Assembly: GCA_018242295.1 (NCBI GenBank)
Contig: JAFECE010000004.1
Coordinates: forward strand, 186,001 to 250,000
Direction of reading: 5' to 3'
Origin: Pseudomonadota bacterium
Lineage (GTDB): Bacteria > Pseudomonadota > Alphaproteobacteria > Rhizobiales > Hyphomicrobiaceae
Length of the DNA stretch: 64,000 nt
Numbering within the stretch: the first letter of the stretch is position 1; every line of letters begins with the position of its first letter. The notes beneath the pieces were generated by a model. It did not search any database and was not told the origin of the DNA. It saw only the letters and a list, made by a program, of their open reading frames with translations. Positions 8,449-16,075 of this stretch are shown one piece after another. A program made the translations under genes and the position numbers.

Positions 8449-10698
8449 GTGCGGCTGGGTCTCAGCAGGATACGCACGAAGTTATCTGCCCTCCTATCCT
8501 CCCCTCGCAAGGGGGAGGGCCGGAGCGGGGGTGATGATAAGGTTGTGCCCCCAACATCAGCCACTCTCCTCCGGCAACTCTCGAATTGGCGTGTCACTTG
8601 GCGGGGCGTCGCGATTGCCGCCGCGTTGACGCTAGTGATCGGCACCGGCGGCGCCTACGGCCTTTATCTCAAGGCCTTTGCCGATGCCGGACCGCTGCCA
8701 CTCGAGCAGGCGAAAGCGGTTTCTGTCACCGTCATCGATCGCGACGATCGCCTGCTGCGCGCCTTCACGACGACCGAAGGCAAGTGGCGGCTGCCTCTCG
8801 ATCCGAAGGACGTCGATCCGCATTATCTGAAAATGCTCTTCGCATTCGAGGACAAGCGCTTCTACAGCCACCACGGCGTCGATCCGAAAGCCGTCACGCG
8901 CGCCGTCCTGCAGATGGTTCGTCACGGTCGCCTCGTTTCCGGCGGCTCGACGCTGACGATGCAGGTCGCGCGTCTTCTCGACGGCAAACACGAGCGCACC
9001 GCCGGCGGCAAGCTCCGCCAGATGGCACGCGCTGTTGAACTCGAACGCACGCTGTCGAAAACCGAGATCCTGAAACTCTACCTGCGTCTCGCGCCCTTCG
9101 GCGGCAACCTCGAAGGCGTCAGAGCCGCATCGCTCGCCTACTTCGGCAAGGAGCCGCGGCACCTTTCGCTTGGAGAATGCGCGCTGCTCGTCGCGCTTCC
9201 GCAATCGCCAGAAATGCGCCGCCTCGACCGAAATCCTGAAGCCGCACGCCGCGCCCGCAATCGTGTGCTGACGCGCGCCGTGGCGGCAAAGGTCATCACC
9301 GTCGCCGAAGCCGAACGCGCCAAGGCAGAACGCATCCCGGCCGTCCGCTTCGCCTTCCCGATGCTCGCGCCGCATCTCTCCGAGACCGAGGCGGCCGCGC
9401 ACCCCGCCGAGAGCGTCATCAAGCTGACGCTCGACCGCCCACTGCAGCAAAATCTCGAACGTCTCGCGCGAGACCAAGCGCGCACGATCGGCGACAATGT
9501 CTCGACGGCCATCATCGTTGCCGATCACCAGACGGGTGAAATTCTCGCCGAAGTGGGCTCCGCCGACTACATGGACGCAGCGCGCCACGGCGCGGTCGAT
9601 ATGGCGACGGCCGTGCGCTCGCCGGGCTCCACGTTGAAGCCGTTCGTCTACGGCCTCGCGTTCGAAGCGGGCCTCGCACATCCCGCAACGCTGATCGAAG
9701 ATCGGCCCGTGCGCTTCGGAACCTATGCGCCGAAGAATTTCGACGAGGGCTATCACGGCACCGTCTCGATCCGCGAAGCGCTCGAACAATCGCTCAACGT
9801 TCCGGCCGTACGCGTTCTAGCCCGCGTCGGGCCCGGCAAGCTCGCCGGCCGCTTCCGCCGCGCCGGTGTCACGGCCCGCTTTCCCGACAAGTCCGAACCG
9901 ACACTCGCGATGGCGCTCGGCGGCACGGGCCTGACGCTCGAAGAGCTGACCCAGCTTTATGCGGGCCTGGCGCGCGGCGGTGACGGCATCATGCTGACGC
10001 ATCGCTACGACCAGCGCGGCAAGATCTGGGGAGCGACGCACGTAAAGCCGCTCGTCAATGCACATCGCCTGATGTCGCCGCTCGCCGCGTGGTACGTCTC
10101 CGACATTTTGAAAGACGCCCCGCCCCCGCTCAACGCCAAGGGCGGGCGCTTCGCCTACAAGACCGGCACGTCCTACGGCTACCGCGACGCCTGGGCCATC
10201 GGCTACGACGGCCGCTACGTCATCGCCGTCTGGGTCGGACGTCCGGACAATTCGTCCATTCCGGGCCTGATGGGCCGGAGCGCCGCCGCGCCGATCCTGT
10301 TCGACGCGTTCGAACGTCTCCCGGGACCGCGTACGCCGCTTCCCGGCGCGCCCGCCAACGTCATCAGAGGCACGAACGCCGACTTGCCCGCGCCGCTCAA
10401 GCGCTGGCGTGAGCCCGGCGACGACCCGGCCGCCGGCAAATTCCTGCAGCCGCCGGTTCTGATCTCGTTTCCGCCGGATCAATCCGAGATTGCCGAAACC
10501 GATCTCGACGGCGAGCCCCTTGTGCTCAAAGCCGACGGCGGCGCGCTGCCCCTCACATGGCTCGTCGACGGCAAGCCCATTCCGTCCGACGCCCACACCC
10601 GCGAAGCCATTTGGCAGCCGGCGAGCGCAGGCTTCGCCAAGCTGACGGTGATCGATGCCAATGGCCGTACCGACCGTGCCTTTATCAGGCTAAGGTAG
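8449..10698 (+). CDS. pbpC: Penicillin-binding protein 1C
   Basis: Bifunctional peptidoglycan glycosyltransferase/transpeptidase anchored in the inner membrane. A hydrophobic anchor lies at about residues 53-72. The glycosyltransferase glutamate is Glu134 in FEDKRFYSHHGVD, followed by GGSTLTMQVARL. The transpeptidase motifs are S394-TLK, then SLN in EQSLNVPAV, then KTG at 571-573. The C-terminal PBP1C-specific beta domain (about 640-749) is present. The GTG start is 6 bp after the alpha-2-macroglobulin stop. Codons about 14-32 are made of a CTCCCC...GGGGGAGGG palindromic repeat, so the cytoplasmic leader may be partly repeat-derived. A GTG in front of TWRGVAIAA, near 8593, is an alternative start. 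Function is certain; the exact start is not. Confidence 0.94.
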   Translation: MRLGLSRIRTKLSALLSSPRKGEGRSGGDDKVVPPTSATLLRQLSNWRVTWRGVAIAAALTLVIGTGGAYGLYLKAFADAGPLPLEQAKAVSVTVIDRDDRLLRAFTTTEGKWRLPLDPKDVDPHYLKMLFAFEDKRFYSHHGVDPKAVTRAVLQMVRHGRLVSGGSTLTMQVARLLDGKHERTAGGKLRQMARAVELERTLSKTEILKLYLRLAPFGGNLEGVRAASLAYFGKEPRHLSLGECALLVALPQSPEMRRLDRNPEAARRARNRVLTRAVAAKVITVAEAERAKAERIPAVRFAFPMLAPHLSETEAAAHPAESVIKLTLDRPLQQNLERLARDQARTIGDNVSTAIIVADHQTGEILAEVGSADYMDAARHGAVDMATAVRSPGSTLKPFVYGLAFEAGLAHPATLIEDRPVRFGTYAPKNFDEGYHGTVSIREALEQSLNVPAVRVLARVGPGKLAGRFRRAGVTARFPDKSEPTLAMALGGTGLTLEELTQLYAGLARGGDGIMLTHRYDQRGKIWGATHVKPLVNAHRLMSPLAAWYVSDILKDAPPPLNAKGGRFAYKTGTSYGYRDAWAIGYDGRYVIAVWVGRPDNSSIPGLMGRSAAAPILFDAFERLPGPRTPLPGAPANVIRGTNADLPAPLKRWREPGDDPAAGKFLQPPVLISFPPDQSEIAETDLDGEPLVLKADGGALPLTWLVDGKPIPSDAHTREAIWQPASAGFAKLTVIDANGRTDRAFIRLR
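8497..8537. repeat. CTCTCCC-type palindromic repeat inside the pbpC 5' end
   Basis: TCCTCCCCTCGCAAGG followed by GGGAGGGCCGGAGCGGGGG closely matches the intergenic palindromes at 15112-15152 and 54142-54180. It is translated in frame as SSPRKGEGRSGG near the amino end of PBP1C. Confidence 0.7.
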
Positions 10699-10781
10699 CA
10701 TTCGCCGCCAGCGAGCAACGACCGCCCTTCCCGCACTGGTCCCTGCTCCGCGCGGACAAAAAGCATTGCCGGGAGCCTGAG

Positions 10782-11651
10782 ATGGACCTCGCCGAGTTGC
10801 GTCGCTTCTTTGCGCGCGAGATGCTGGCCATCGCCGGCGTGACCGGCAACGAACGCCTCGAAAACGCCTTCGCCAGCGTGCCGCGCGAAAAATTTCTCGG
10901 ACCCGGCCGATGGCAAATTCTGACGCCCTGGGCCTTTCGGGATGTCGACGAAGAAGATCCGGCCCTCGTCTACCAGGACGTCGTTATCGCCCTCGACGAG
11001 GAACGTGGCGTCAATAATGGCAGTCCGTCGCTGCACGCGCGCTGGCTTGACGTTGTCGCGCCGCGCCCGGGAGATCACGTGGCCCACATCGGCGCTGGAA
11101 CCGGCTATTACTCGGCCATCATCTCCGAACTCGTCGGCCCGGAAGGCCGCGTGACAGCGGTCGAATACGATGCCGGCTGCGCCGAGAGAGCGCGCGAAAA
11201 TCTTTCCGACCGCCCAAACGTCGACGTCGTGCATGCCAACGGCTGCTTCTGGCCCGAAGAAAAAGCCGATATCGTCTATGTGAATTTTGCGATCCCCCGC
11301 CCGGCCGATCCCTGGATCGAAAATCTCAAACCAGGCGGCCGGATGATCTTCCCACTTGGCATCCCGAATTCGACACGCTCGCGAGGCCGGTCATTGAACG
11401 GCGTCGCAATCACGGCAACGCGCCGCGAGGCGGGTTACGAGGCATCGTCCGTGTGCCCGGTCTCGTTCGTTTTCGCGGAAGGACTGACGCCGGAACCCGG
11501 AAATGACGAAATCAGGAATTTGTATCGCAGCCTCAGAAACGGCGGCTGGGAGAATGTCAAAAGTCTCGTTTGGAAGCAGCCCGCCGATAGTGCAGATTGC
11601 TGGTACGTTGGACCCGATTGGGCCTTGAGCTACAACGCCATTGCCTCCTGA
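10782..11651 (+). CDS. Protein-L-isoaspartate O-methyltransferase family protein
   Basis: A 289-residue class I SAM-dependent methyltransferase of the PCMT family, which methylates isoaspartyl residues in aged proteins. The SAM-binding loop HIGAGTGYYSA lies at about residues 102-112, followed by the acidic strand end TAVEYDAG. The family's conserved FLGPG-W and PSLHARWLD segments are present. The ATG at 10782, after GGGAGCCTGAG, was chosen because the longer in-frame version would run back into pbpC. The protein is longer than E. coli Pcm (208 residues), and its C-terminal third resembles variants seen in alphaproteobacteria. The substrate may therefore differ from the classical enzyme. Confidence 0.85.
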   Translation: MDLAELRRFFAREMLAIAGVTGNERLENAFASVPREKFLGPGRWQILTPWAFRDVDEEDPALVYQDVVIALDEERGVNNGSPSLHARWLDVVAPRPGDHVAHIGAGTGYYSAIISELVGPEGRVTAVEYDAGCAERARENLSDRPNVDVVHANGCFWPEEKADIVYVNFAIPRPADPWIENLKPGGRMIFPLGIPNSTRSRGRSLNGVAITATRREAGYEASSVCPVSFVFAEGLTPEPGNDEIRNLYRSLRNGGWENVKSLVWKQPADSADCWYVGPDWALSYNAIAS

Positions 11652-11690
11652 ACCTTTTTCTTGCGTCATATATTTGGAATGCGATCGCCC

Positions 11691-12797
11691 ATGAGACGCC
11701 TCCGCGCCGCCACCGGGAAATATCTGCTTGTGCTCGCCATGACTGCCGCGTCGCTGGCGTCGGGCGGCTGCAACGAGGCCGCAGAGGAAAAGGCGGCATC
11801 CGGCCGAACACTTCCGGCGCTCGGTGCCAAGGCGGATGAAACCTCCGTCTCGGGAATTTCATCCGGCGCCTACATGGCAGGGCAATTCCAGATGGCGCAT
11901 GCCAAGCGCGTTGCGGGCGCCGGCATCATCGCGGGAGGACCTTACGGCTGCTCCGAAAGCATCTTCGCCGGCACGCTCCCGGGCACCGGCACCGCGATCC
12001 TGAACCTTTCGAAAGCCGTCAACGGCTGCATGCTCGACCTTCTTGGCGTCTGGGGCGTGTCCGACCCGCAGGAGCTTGCAACAAAAGCCAAAGAGCGCGC
12101 GGAGAAAGGCGAAATCGATCCAATCGCCGACGTCGTCCGCGACCGCATCTATCTCTTCACCGGAACGGCCGACCGCACCGTCGCCCCATCGATCGTACAG
12201 CACGCGGCGGCGTTCTACGAAAAACTCGGCGTTCCCCAATCGAACATTGAGCTCGTTTCGAACGTGCCCGCCGGCCACGCCTTTGTGACAGACGGCGAAG
12301 GCAGCGCCTGCGGAACCTCGAACGAGCCCTACGTCGTCAATTGCAATTACGATCAGGCAGGTGCGCTGCTGAAGCAGATCTACGGCAGCCTCGAGCCGCG
12401 CGCCGCAACGCCAGCCGGTGATTTCATCAATTTCGACCAACGCCCGTTCTTTCGGCAGGACGACAGCGCCGGGCTCGCCGAAACCGGCGTCGTCTACGTT
12501 CCGAAGTCCTGCAAGGAACAGCCGGGCTGCCGCGTTCATATTGCCTTCCACGGCTGCTCGCAGAATCGCGAGGCCGTCGGCGACACGTTCATAAAAGAAT
12601 CCGGCTTCGCCCGCTGGGCCGATACGAACCGGCTCATCGTCCTATTTCCACAAACGGCGGATTCATCCATAAACCCGCAAGGCTGTTGGGATTGGTGGGG
12701 TTACACGGGTCCGCAGTATCTCACGCGCGATGCGCCGCAGATTGCCGCAGTGAACCGCATGCTCGATGCCTTGCAAGCGCCGGGAGGAGGCGCATAA
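11691..12797 (+). CDS. PHB-depolymerase-like esterase, probable lipoprotein
   Basis: Alpha/beta-hydrolase of the extracellular polyhydroxybutyrate depolymerase family. The nucleophile elbow GISSGAYMA lies at about residues 54-62, with the oxyanion segment HIAFHGCSQ and the typical NPQGCWDWWGY near the C-terminus. An N-terminal signal ends in LASGGC (Cys27), a weak lipobox, so export and possibly lipid anchoring are likely. Starts at TTG 11661 and ATG 11679 are also in frame; ATG 11691 gives the most normal signal peptide. The substrate could be short-chain polyester or another ester. It starts 39 bp after the methyltransferase gene and could be cotranscribed. Confidence 0.82.
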   Translation: MRRLRAATGKYLLVLAMTAASLASGGCNEAAEEKAASGRTLPALGAKADETSVSGISSGAYMAGQFQMAHAKRVAGAGIIAGGPYGCSESIFAGTLPGTGTAILNLSKAVNGCMLDLLGVWGVSDPQELATKAKERAEKGEIDPIADVVRDRIYLFTGTADRTVAPSIVQHAAAFYEKLGVPQSNIELVSNVPAGHAFVTDGEGSACGTSNEPYVVNCNYDQAGALLKQIYGSLEPRAATPAGDFINFDQRPFFRQDDSAGLAETGVVYVPKSCKEQPGCRVHIAFHGCSQNREAVGDTFIKESGFARWADTNRLIVLFPQTADSSINPQGCWDWWGYTGPQYLTRDAPQIAAVNRMLDALQAPGGGA

Positions 12798-12899
12798 ACC
12801 TCAACGGCCAGTGGTGAATGCGCCTTAAGGGCGCCTGCATCGCCGGCCAGCGCGACGAAAGCCGCCACTTCAGGGCGGCGAATGGGGGGGAAGTCCACA

Positions 12900-13856
12900 A
12901 TGCTCGCACGCGAACGCCTTTTTGCGCCCCTCATGTCCATGCCGGCGTCGGTGCCGTGGCCGCAACCTTCTGGCATAAAGCGACCGCTCGAAATCGCGGC
13001 GGCGATCGCGACGATGGGATGCCTCATCATGGCGGCCGCGCTGCCGAACGATCGTGACAATGCCTCGTCCGCAGCCTCCGGTGGCATTCCCATTTCGACC
13101 GCTCTCCAACCCGGACGCGAAACCGATTTTGGCGCCTACTTGGGTGCGCCCTATCATGTCCCAAGCGACTTCCATCTCGTGAAGAAGGGCGTCACCGACC
13201 TCACGATCAAGAACGTCAACTGGTACACGCACCCGTTCGAAAACCCGCTTTACTATGGCATCCGCCTGCAACGCTGGTTTACTGGCCGCTTCGGCTCGAT
13301 GGTCGACTTCACTCACTCGAAAGTTTACGCGCCGCTCGACGAGCCCGCGAAATTCGAAGGCACGTTCGACGGCAAGCCCCTGCCGCCGGAAGCGAAGCCG
13401 CGAGACTATTTCAACAAGCTCGAGTGGACGCATGGCCACAACATGCTGACGCTCAATGGCCTGATCCGTCTGCCGTCGCTCGGAATTATTTCGCCCTACC
13501 TCGGCGCCGGAGCCGGAATGTCGTTTCCGCATTCGGAAATTTTTCCGAAGACCGACCCGTCACGAACCTACGAATACCAGTACACCGGCCCGGCCGGCCA
13601 AGCTCTCTTCGGCCTCGAGTTCCGCCTGCCGACCGGCTCCGTCTTCGTCGAATACAAATTCACGATGGCTGATTACTGGGGGCCCCTCACCGGCCGCGAC
13701 GGCACATGGTTCCCGATCGACATGTGGAACCAGTTCTCGCGCTGGTGGAAAGGCGAGGAGCCCCCGAACGGCTGGGCAGGCGCACGTTTGACGAGCCATC
13801 AGGTGATCGGCGGCTTCCTCACGCGCTTCGTACCGAAAACCGCGGGCGCGAGGTAA
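12900..13856 (+). CDS. Putative outer-membrane beta-barrel protein, family not recognised
   Basis: About 318 residues with a hydrophobic N-terminal segment (about 29-48) that could be an uncleaved or late signal. The rest has many alternating aromatic strands and glycine turns (ISPYLGAGAGMSFP, ALFGLEFRLPTGSVF), typical of small outer-membrane barrels. The ATG at 12900 sits 6-8 bases after GGGGGGAAG, a better start than the ATG at 12882 that lies within that purine run. The gene overlaps the convergent LysR gene by 58 bp. The barrel assignment rests on sequence texture, not a recognised domain. Confidence 0.65.
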   Translation: MLARERLFAPLMSMPASVPWPQPSGIKRPLEIAAAIATMGCLIMAAALPNDRDNASSAASGGIPISTALQPGRETDFGAYLGAPYHVPSDFHLVKKGVTDLTIKNVNWYTHPFENPLYYGIRLQRWFTGRFGSMVDFTHSKVYAPLDEPAKFEGTFDGKPLPPEAKPRDYFNKLEWTHGHNMLTLNGLIRLPSLGIISPYLGAGAGMSFPHSEIFPKTDPSRTYEYQYTGPAGQALFGLEFRLPTGSVFVEYKFTMADYWGPLTGRDGTWFPIDMWNQFSRWWKGEEPPNGWAGARLTSHQVIGGFLTRFVPKTAGAR

Positions 13857-14752
13857 GCAGCAAGCTTCGTCGCAAACGTCCGAAGCTCGGCTGCAAGCCA
13901 CGTTTCGAAAACGGCTGCGGCTTCCGGAGTTTTCGCGCCCGCTCGGCTGACGAGATAATAACCCTGTCGTGACGCGACGACATCGAACGGACGCACGAGC
14001 CGCTTCGCAAGAAGCGCATCACCCGCTTGAATCTGATCGGCGAGCGCGAACCCTTGCCCCGCTTCCGCAGCCGCAAGCGCAAGATCGCCGTTGAGAGTCG
14101 GCCCTGAAGGCACCACGCGGCCGGAAATTCCCGCCGCAGTGAGCCACGCGTTCCAGCACTCCTTCGCAGTCTCCTGGATCAGAAGGCCGCCATCCAGATC
14201 GAGCGGCGCCGCGAGCGGGTTGTCCCTCAGGAACTTCGGACTGGAAACGAGCATGAGTTCCGCGTCGGCGAGCTTTCTCGCTTCGACGCCATTCCACTCG
14301 CCACTACCGAAGCGGATGCCGAGATCGACGTCCTCTTTCGCGAAATCGACGAGCCGGTGGCCCGGATCGAGGACAATATCAATGCCCGGATGACGCGCCG
14401 TGAACTTGCCGAGCCGCGGCACCAGCCAGAGAGCCGCAAACGAAACGTCCGACGTCACGACCAATCGCTTTCGCCGCCGTGACGGACGCGCGAAACGGCT
14501 CGACGCGGCCGCGATCAGATCGAATCCCTTCGTCAACTCCTGCGCCAGAGATTGCCCGGCTTCAGTCAGCACCACGCCCCGGCCCGTCCGCTCGAAGAGG
14601 GGCGTTCGGAATTCCGATTCCAACGTGCGGACGTGACGGCTGATCGCGGCGTGCGTGACGTTGAGTTCAGCCGCCGCGCGCGAAAAGCTCGATAACCGCG
14701 CGGCGGCTTCAAACGCTTTCAGAGCATTGAGGGGCGGCAGTCTGCGGGCCAT
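13799..14752 (-). CDS. LysR-family transcriptional regulator (GcvA-like)
   Basis: A 317-residue LysR regulator. The winged helix-turn-helix occupies about residues 5-65 (LNALKAFEAAARLSSFSRAA, then HAAISRHVRTLE). The effector-binding domain runs from about 90 to 300. The PPLNALKAFEAAAR start is typical of the GcvA/AmpR subgroup. An exact TGTAA-N7-TTACA palindrome lies 7-23 bp upstream of the start codon, which suggests autoregulation. The target genes are unknown; the divergent neighbour is only a very small ORF. Confidence 0.92.
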   Translation of the reverse strand: MARRLPPLNALKAFEAAARLSSFSRAAAELNVTHAAISRHVRTLESEFRTPLFERTGRGVVLTEAGQSLAQELTKGFDLIAAASSRFARPSRRRKRLVVTSDVSFAALWLVPRLGKFTARHPGIDIVLDPGHRLVDFAKEDVDLGIRFGSGEWNGVEARKLADAELMLVSSPKFLRDNPLAAPLDLDGGLLIQETAKECWNAWLTAAGISGRVVPSGPTLNGDLALAAAEAGQGFALADQIQAGDALLAKRLVRPFDVVASRQGYYLVSRAGAKTPEAAAVFETWLAAELRTFATKLAAYLAPAVFGTKRVRKPPIT

Positions 14753-14758
14753 ACCTGA

Positions 14759-14775
14759 TGTAACAAAAACTTACA
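14759..14775. promoter_or_regulatory. LysR-type operator, TGTAA-N7-TTACA
   Basis: TGTAACAAAAACTTACA is a perfect 5+5 inverted repeat that contains the T-N11-A core of LysR-family sites. It lies just upstream of the LysR start and faces the 14860 small ORF. A half-site, CCTGTAAAG, follows at about 14779. Confidence 0.65.
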
Positions 14776-14859
14776 CGTCCTGTAAAGCAATGCCGTTTGT
14801 CCGGCGCAGCCGCGAGGCGCACAGATCTCGTCAAGTGAACGCCGGAATGGAGAAACGCC

Positions 14860-14952
14860 ATGATGCGCGTTATCGAACATCTGATTGAGACGATAGAAGC
14901 ACTGCTCTATCCCGCTCGCCACCACCGCAATAGCAACCAGTGGAAGCGGTAG
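14860..14952 (+). CDS. Possible 30-residue small protein divergent from the LysR gene
   Basis: ATGATGCGC opens a 30-codon frame whose product begins MMRVIEHLIETIEALLYPAR and ends HHRNSNQWKR. It is preceded by GGAATGGAGAAACGCC, a plausible ribosome binding site. The N-terminal half is an amphipathic helix and the tail is basic, like many small membrane-associated or regulatory peptides. Its position opposite a LysR regulator and its operator makes it a possible target gene. No family is recognised, and a frame this short could arise by chance. Confidence 0.4.
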   Translation: MMRVIEHLIETIEALLYPARHHRNSNQWKR

Positions 14953-15325
14953 TATCTCCGATGACTTCGTCATCCTCGACCGAATGAGCGAAGCGAATGA
15001 CGGTCGGGGATCCAGCGTCAGAAGTGCCGAAGGCACGATACTGCGTCGACGAGTCTTACGCTGGATCCCCGGCCTTCGACGCTTGCCGCGCTCGGCCGGG
15101 GCGAACAAATCTCCCTCTCCCCGCAAGCGGGGAGAGGGTCGGGGTGAGGGGCCACACATTCGTTCGTCGTGAGGCCGCCCCTCACCCTAACCCTCTCCCC
15201 ATTGAAGAAATGGGGAGAGGGAACAATATGGTTTTCCCATCGTCATCCCGGCGAAGGCCGGGATCCAGGCAAAGGGCAGCACATTCGCTGTCCGCAGAAG
15301 CGTTGGCGAGACGCTACTGTCCCTT
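14953..15325. repeat. Repeat cluster between the small ORF and DUF411
   Basis: This gene-free stretch is mostly palindromic repeats. A 13-bp perfect inverted pair, GGGGATCCAGCGT at 15006-15018 and its complement at 15058-15070, brackets a 39-bp spacer. Two CTCTCCCC palindromes follow in opposite orientation at about 15112-15152 and 15176-15222. A GTCATCCCGGCGAAGGCCGG-type element is at 15241-15269. Confidence 0.75.
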
Positions 15326-15802
15326 CTATGATATGGGGCGATCGGCTTTGTAACGGCCAAACGACCGCTGCCCATCTTTTGTAAAGATCACCACGTCGTA
15401 GGGTTCCGGCTCACCACCCATGCCCGGTGAGCCAGCGGGCATTCCGGGAACGGCCAGTCCGATGGCCTGGGGCTTCTCGGCCAGCAGCCGTTGGATAGCA
15501 TGGGCTGGCACATGGCCCTCAATGACATATCCCGAAAGCTCAGCGGTGTGGCAGGACGAGAGCGCAGCCGGCACGCCAAAACGCGCTTTCACCGCCTTCA
15601 TTTCCGAGGACTCGGATACGGTCGTCTCAAACCCATGGCTATGCAAATGCTCAACCCAGGCGCTGCAGCATCTGCAGTTGGGGTCTTTGAAGACCTTGAG
15701 GGTAGGCGCTGACTCAGCCCGGACGCCAGTCGTCAACGACGACAGCGCCAATGCGAAACCTCCAAGAACGGCGCGTCGATCGTAGCAATTGAATTGCTGC
15801 AT
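15326..15802 (-). CDS. DUF411 family exported protein
   Basis: A 158-residue protein of the DUF411 family, small periplasmic proteins often found near metal-resistance genes and thought to bind metal. A twin-arginine-like or Sec signal precedes residue ~32 (DRRAVLGGFALALSSLTTG). The family's cysteine cluster DPNCRCCSAW is intact, and the conserved SCHTAELSGYVIEGHVPA and PGMPAGSPGM segments are present. The ATG at 15802 follows GGAGGGACCCAGA, a strong ribosome binding site; the longer frame upstream runs through repeats. No metal-resistance gene is nearby, so the role here is open. Repeats flank both sides. Confidence 0.88.
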   Translation of the reverse strand: MQQFNCYDRRAVLGGFALALSSLTTGVRAESAPTLKVFKDPNCRCCSAWVEHLHSHGFETTVSESSEMKAVKARFGVPAALSSCHTAELSGYVIEGHVPAHAIQRLLAEKPQAIGLAVPGMPAGSPGMGGEPEPYDVVIFTKDGQRSFGRYKADRPIS

Positions 15803-16060
15803 TCTGGGTCCCTCCGAAGACTGATCCCGCCTACGCGGGAATAACGTAGTTGAAATTGAAAACGGGGACGTTTCCAAATTTTCGTCATCCCGGCGGAGGC
15901 CGGGATCCAGCCAAGCATCAACATAACGAGTGCGGATCACTGACTGGGTGCCGGCCTCCGCCGGCATGACGGTAGTTGTGGTCGCTTGCTTCCCGCACCC
16001 ATTGTCATCCCGGCTGAAGCGGAGCGCAGAGCCGGGATCCAAGATTACACAACTTCGAAT
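15803..16060. repeat. GTCATCC-type repeats upstream of DUF411
   Basis: Three related palindromes lie here: CGTCATCCCGGCGGAGGCCG at 15884-15903 running on to GGATCCAG, an inverted copy ending CCGCCGGCATGACGG at about 15944-15972, and a longer-loop copy at 16003-16041. A shorter hairpin, TCCCGCCTACGCGGGA, is at about 15825-15840. The promoter of DUF411 must also lie in this region. Confidence 0.7.
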
Positions 16061-16075
16061 TTTGAGTGTCGAGAA

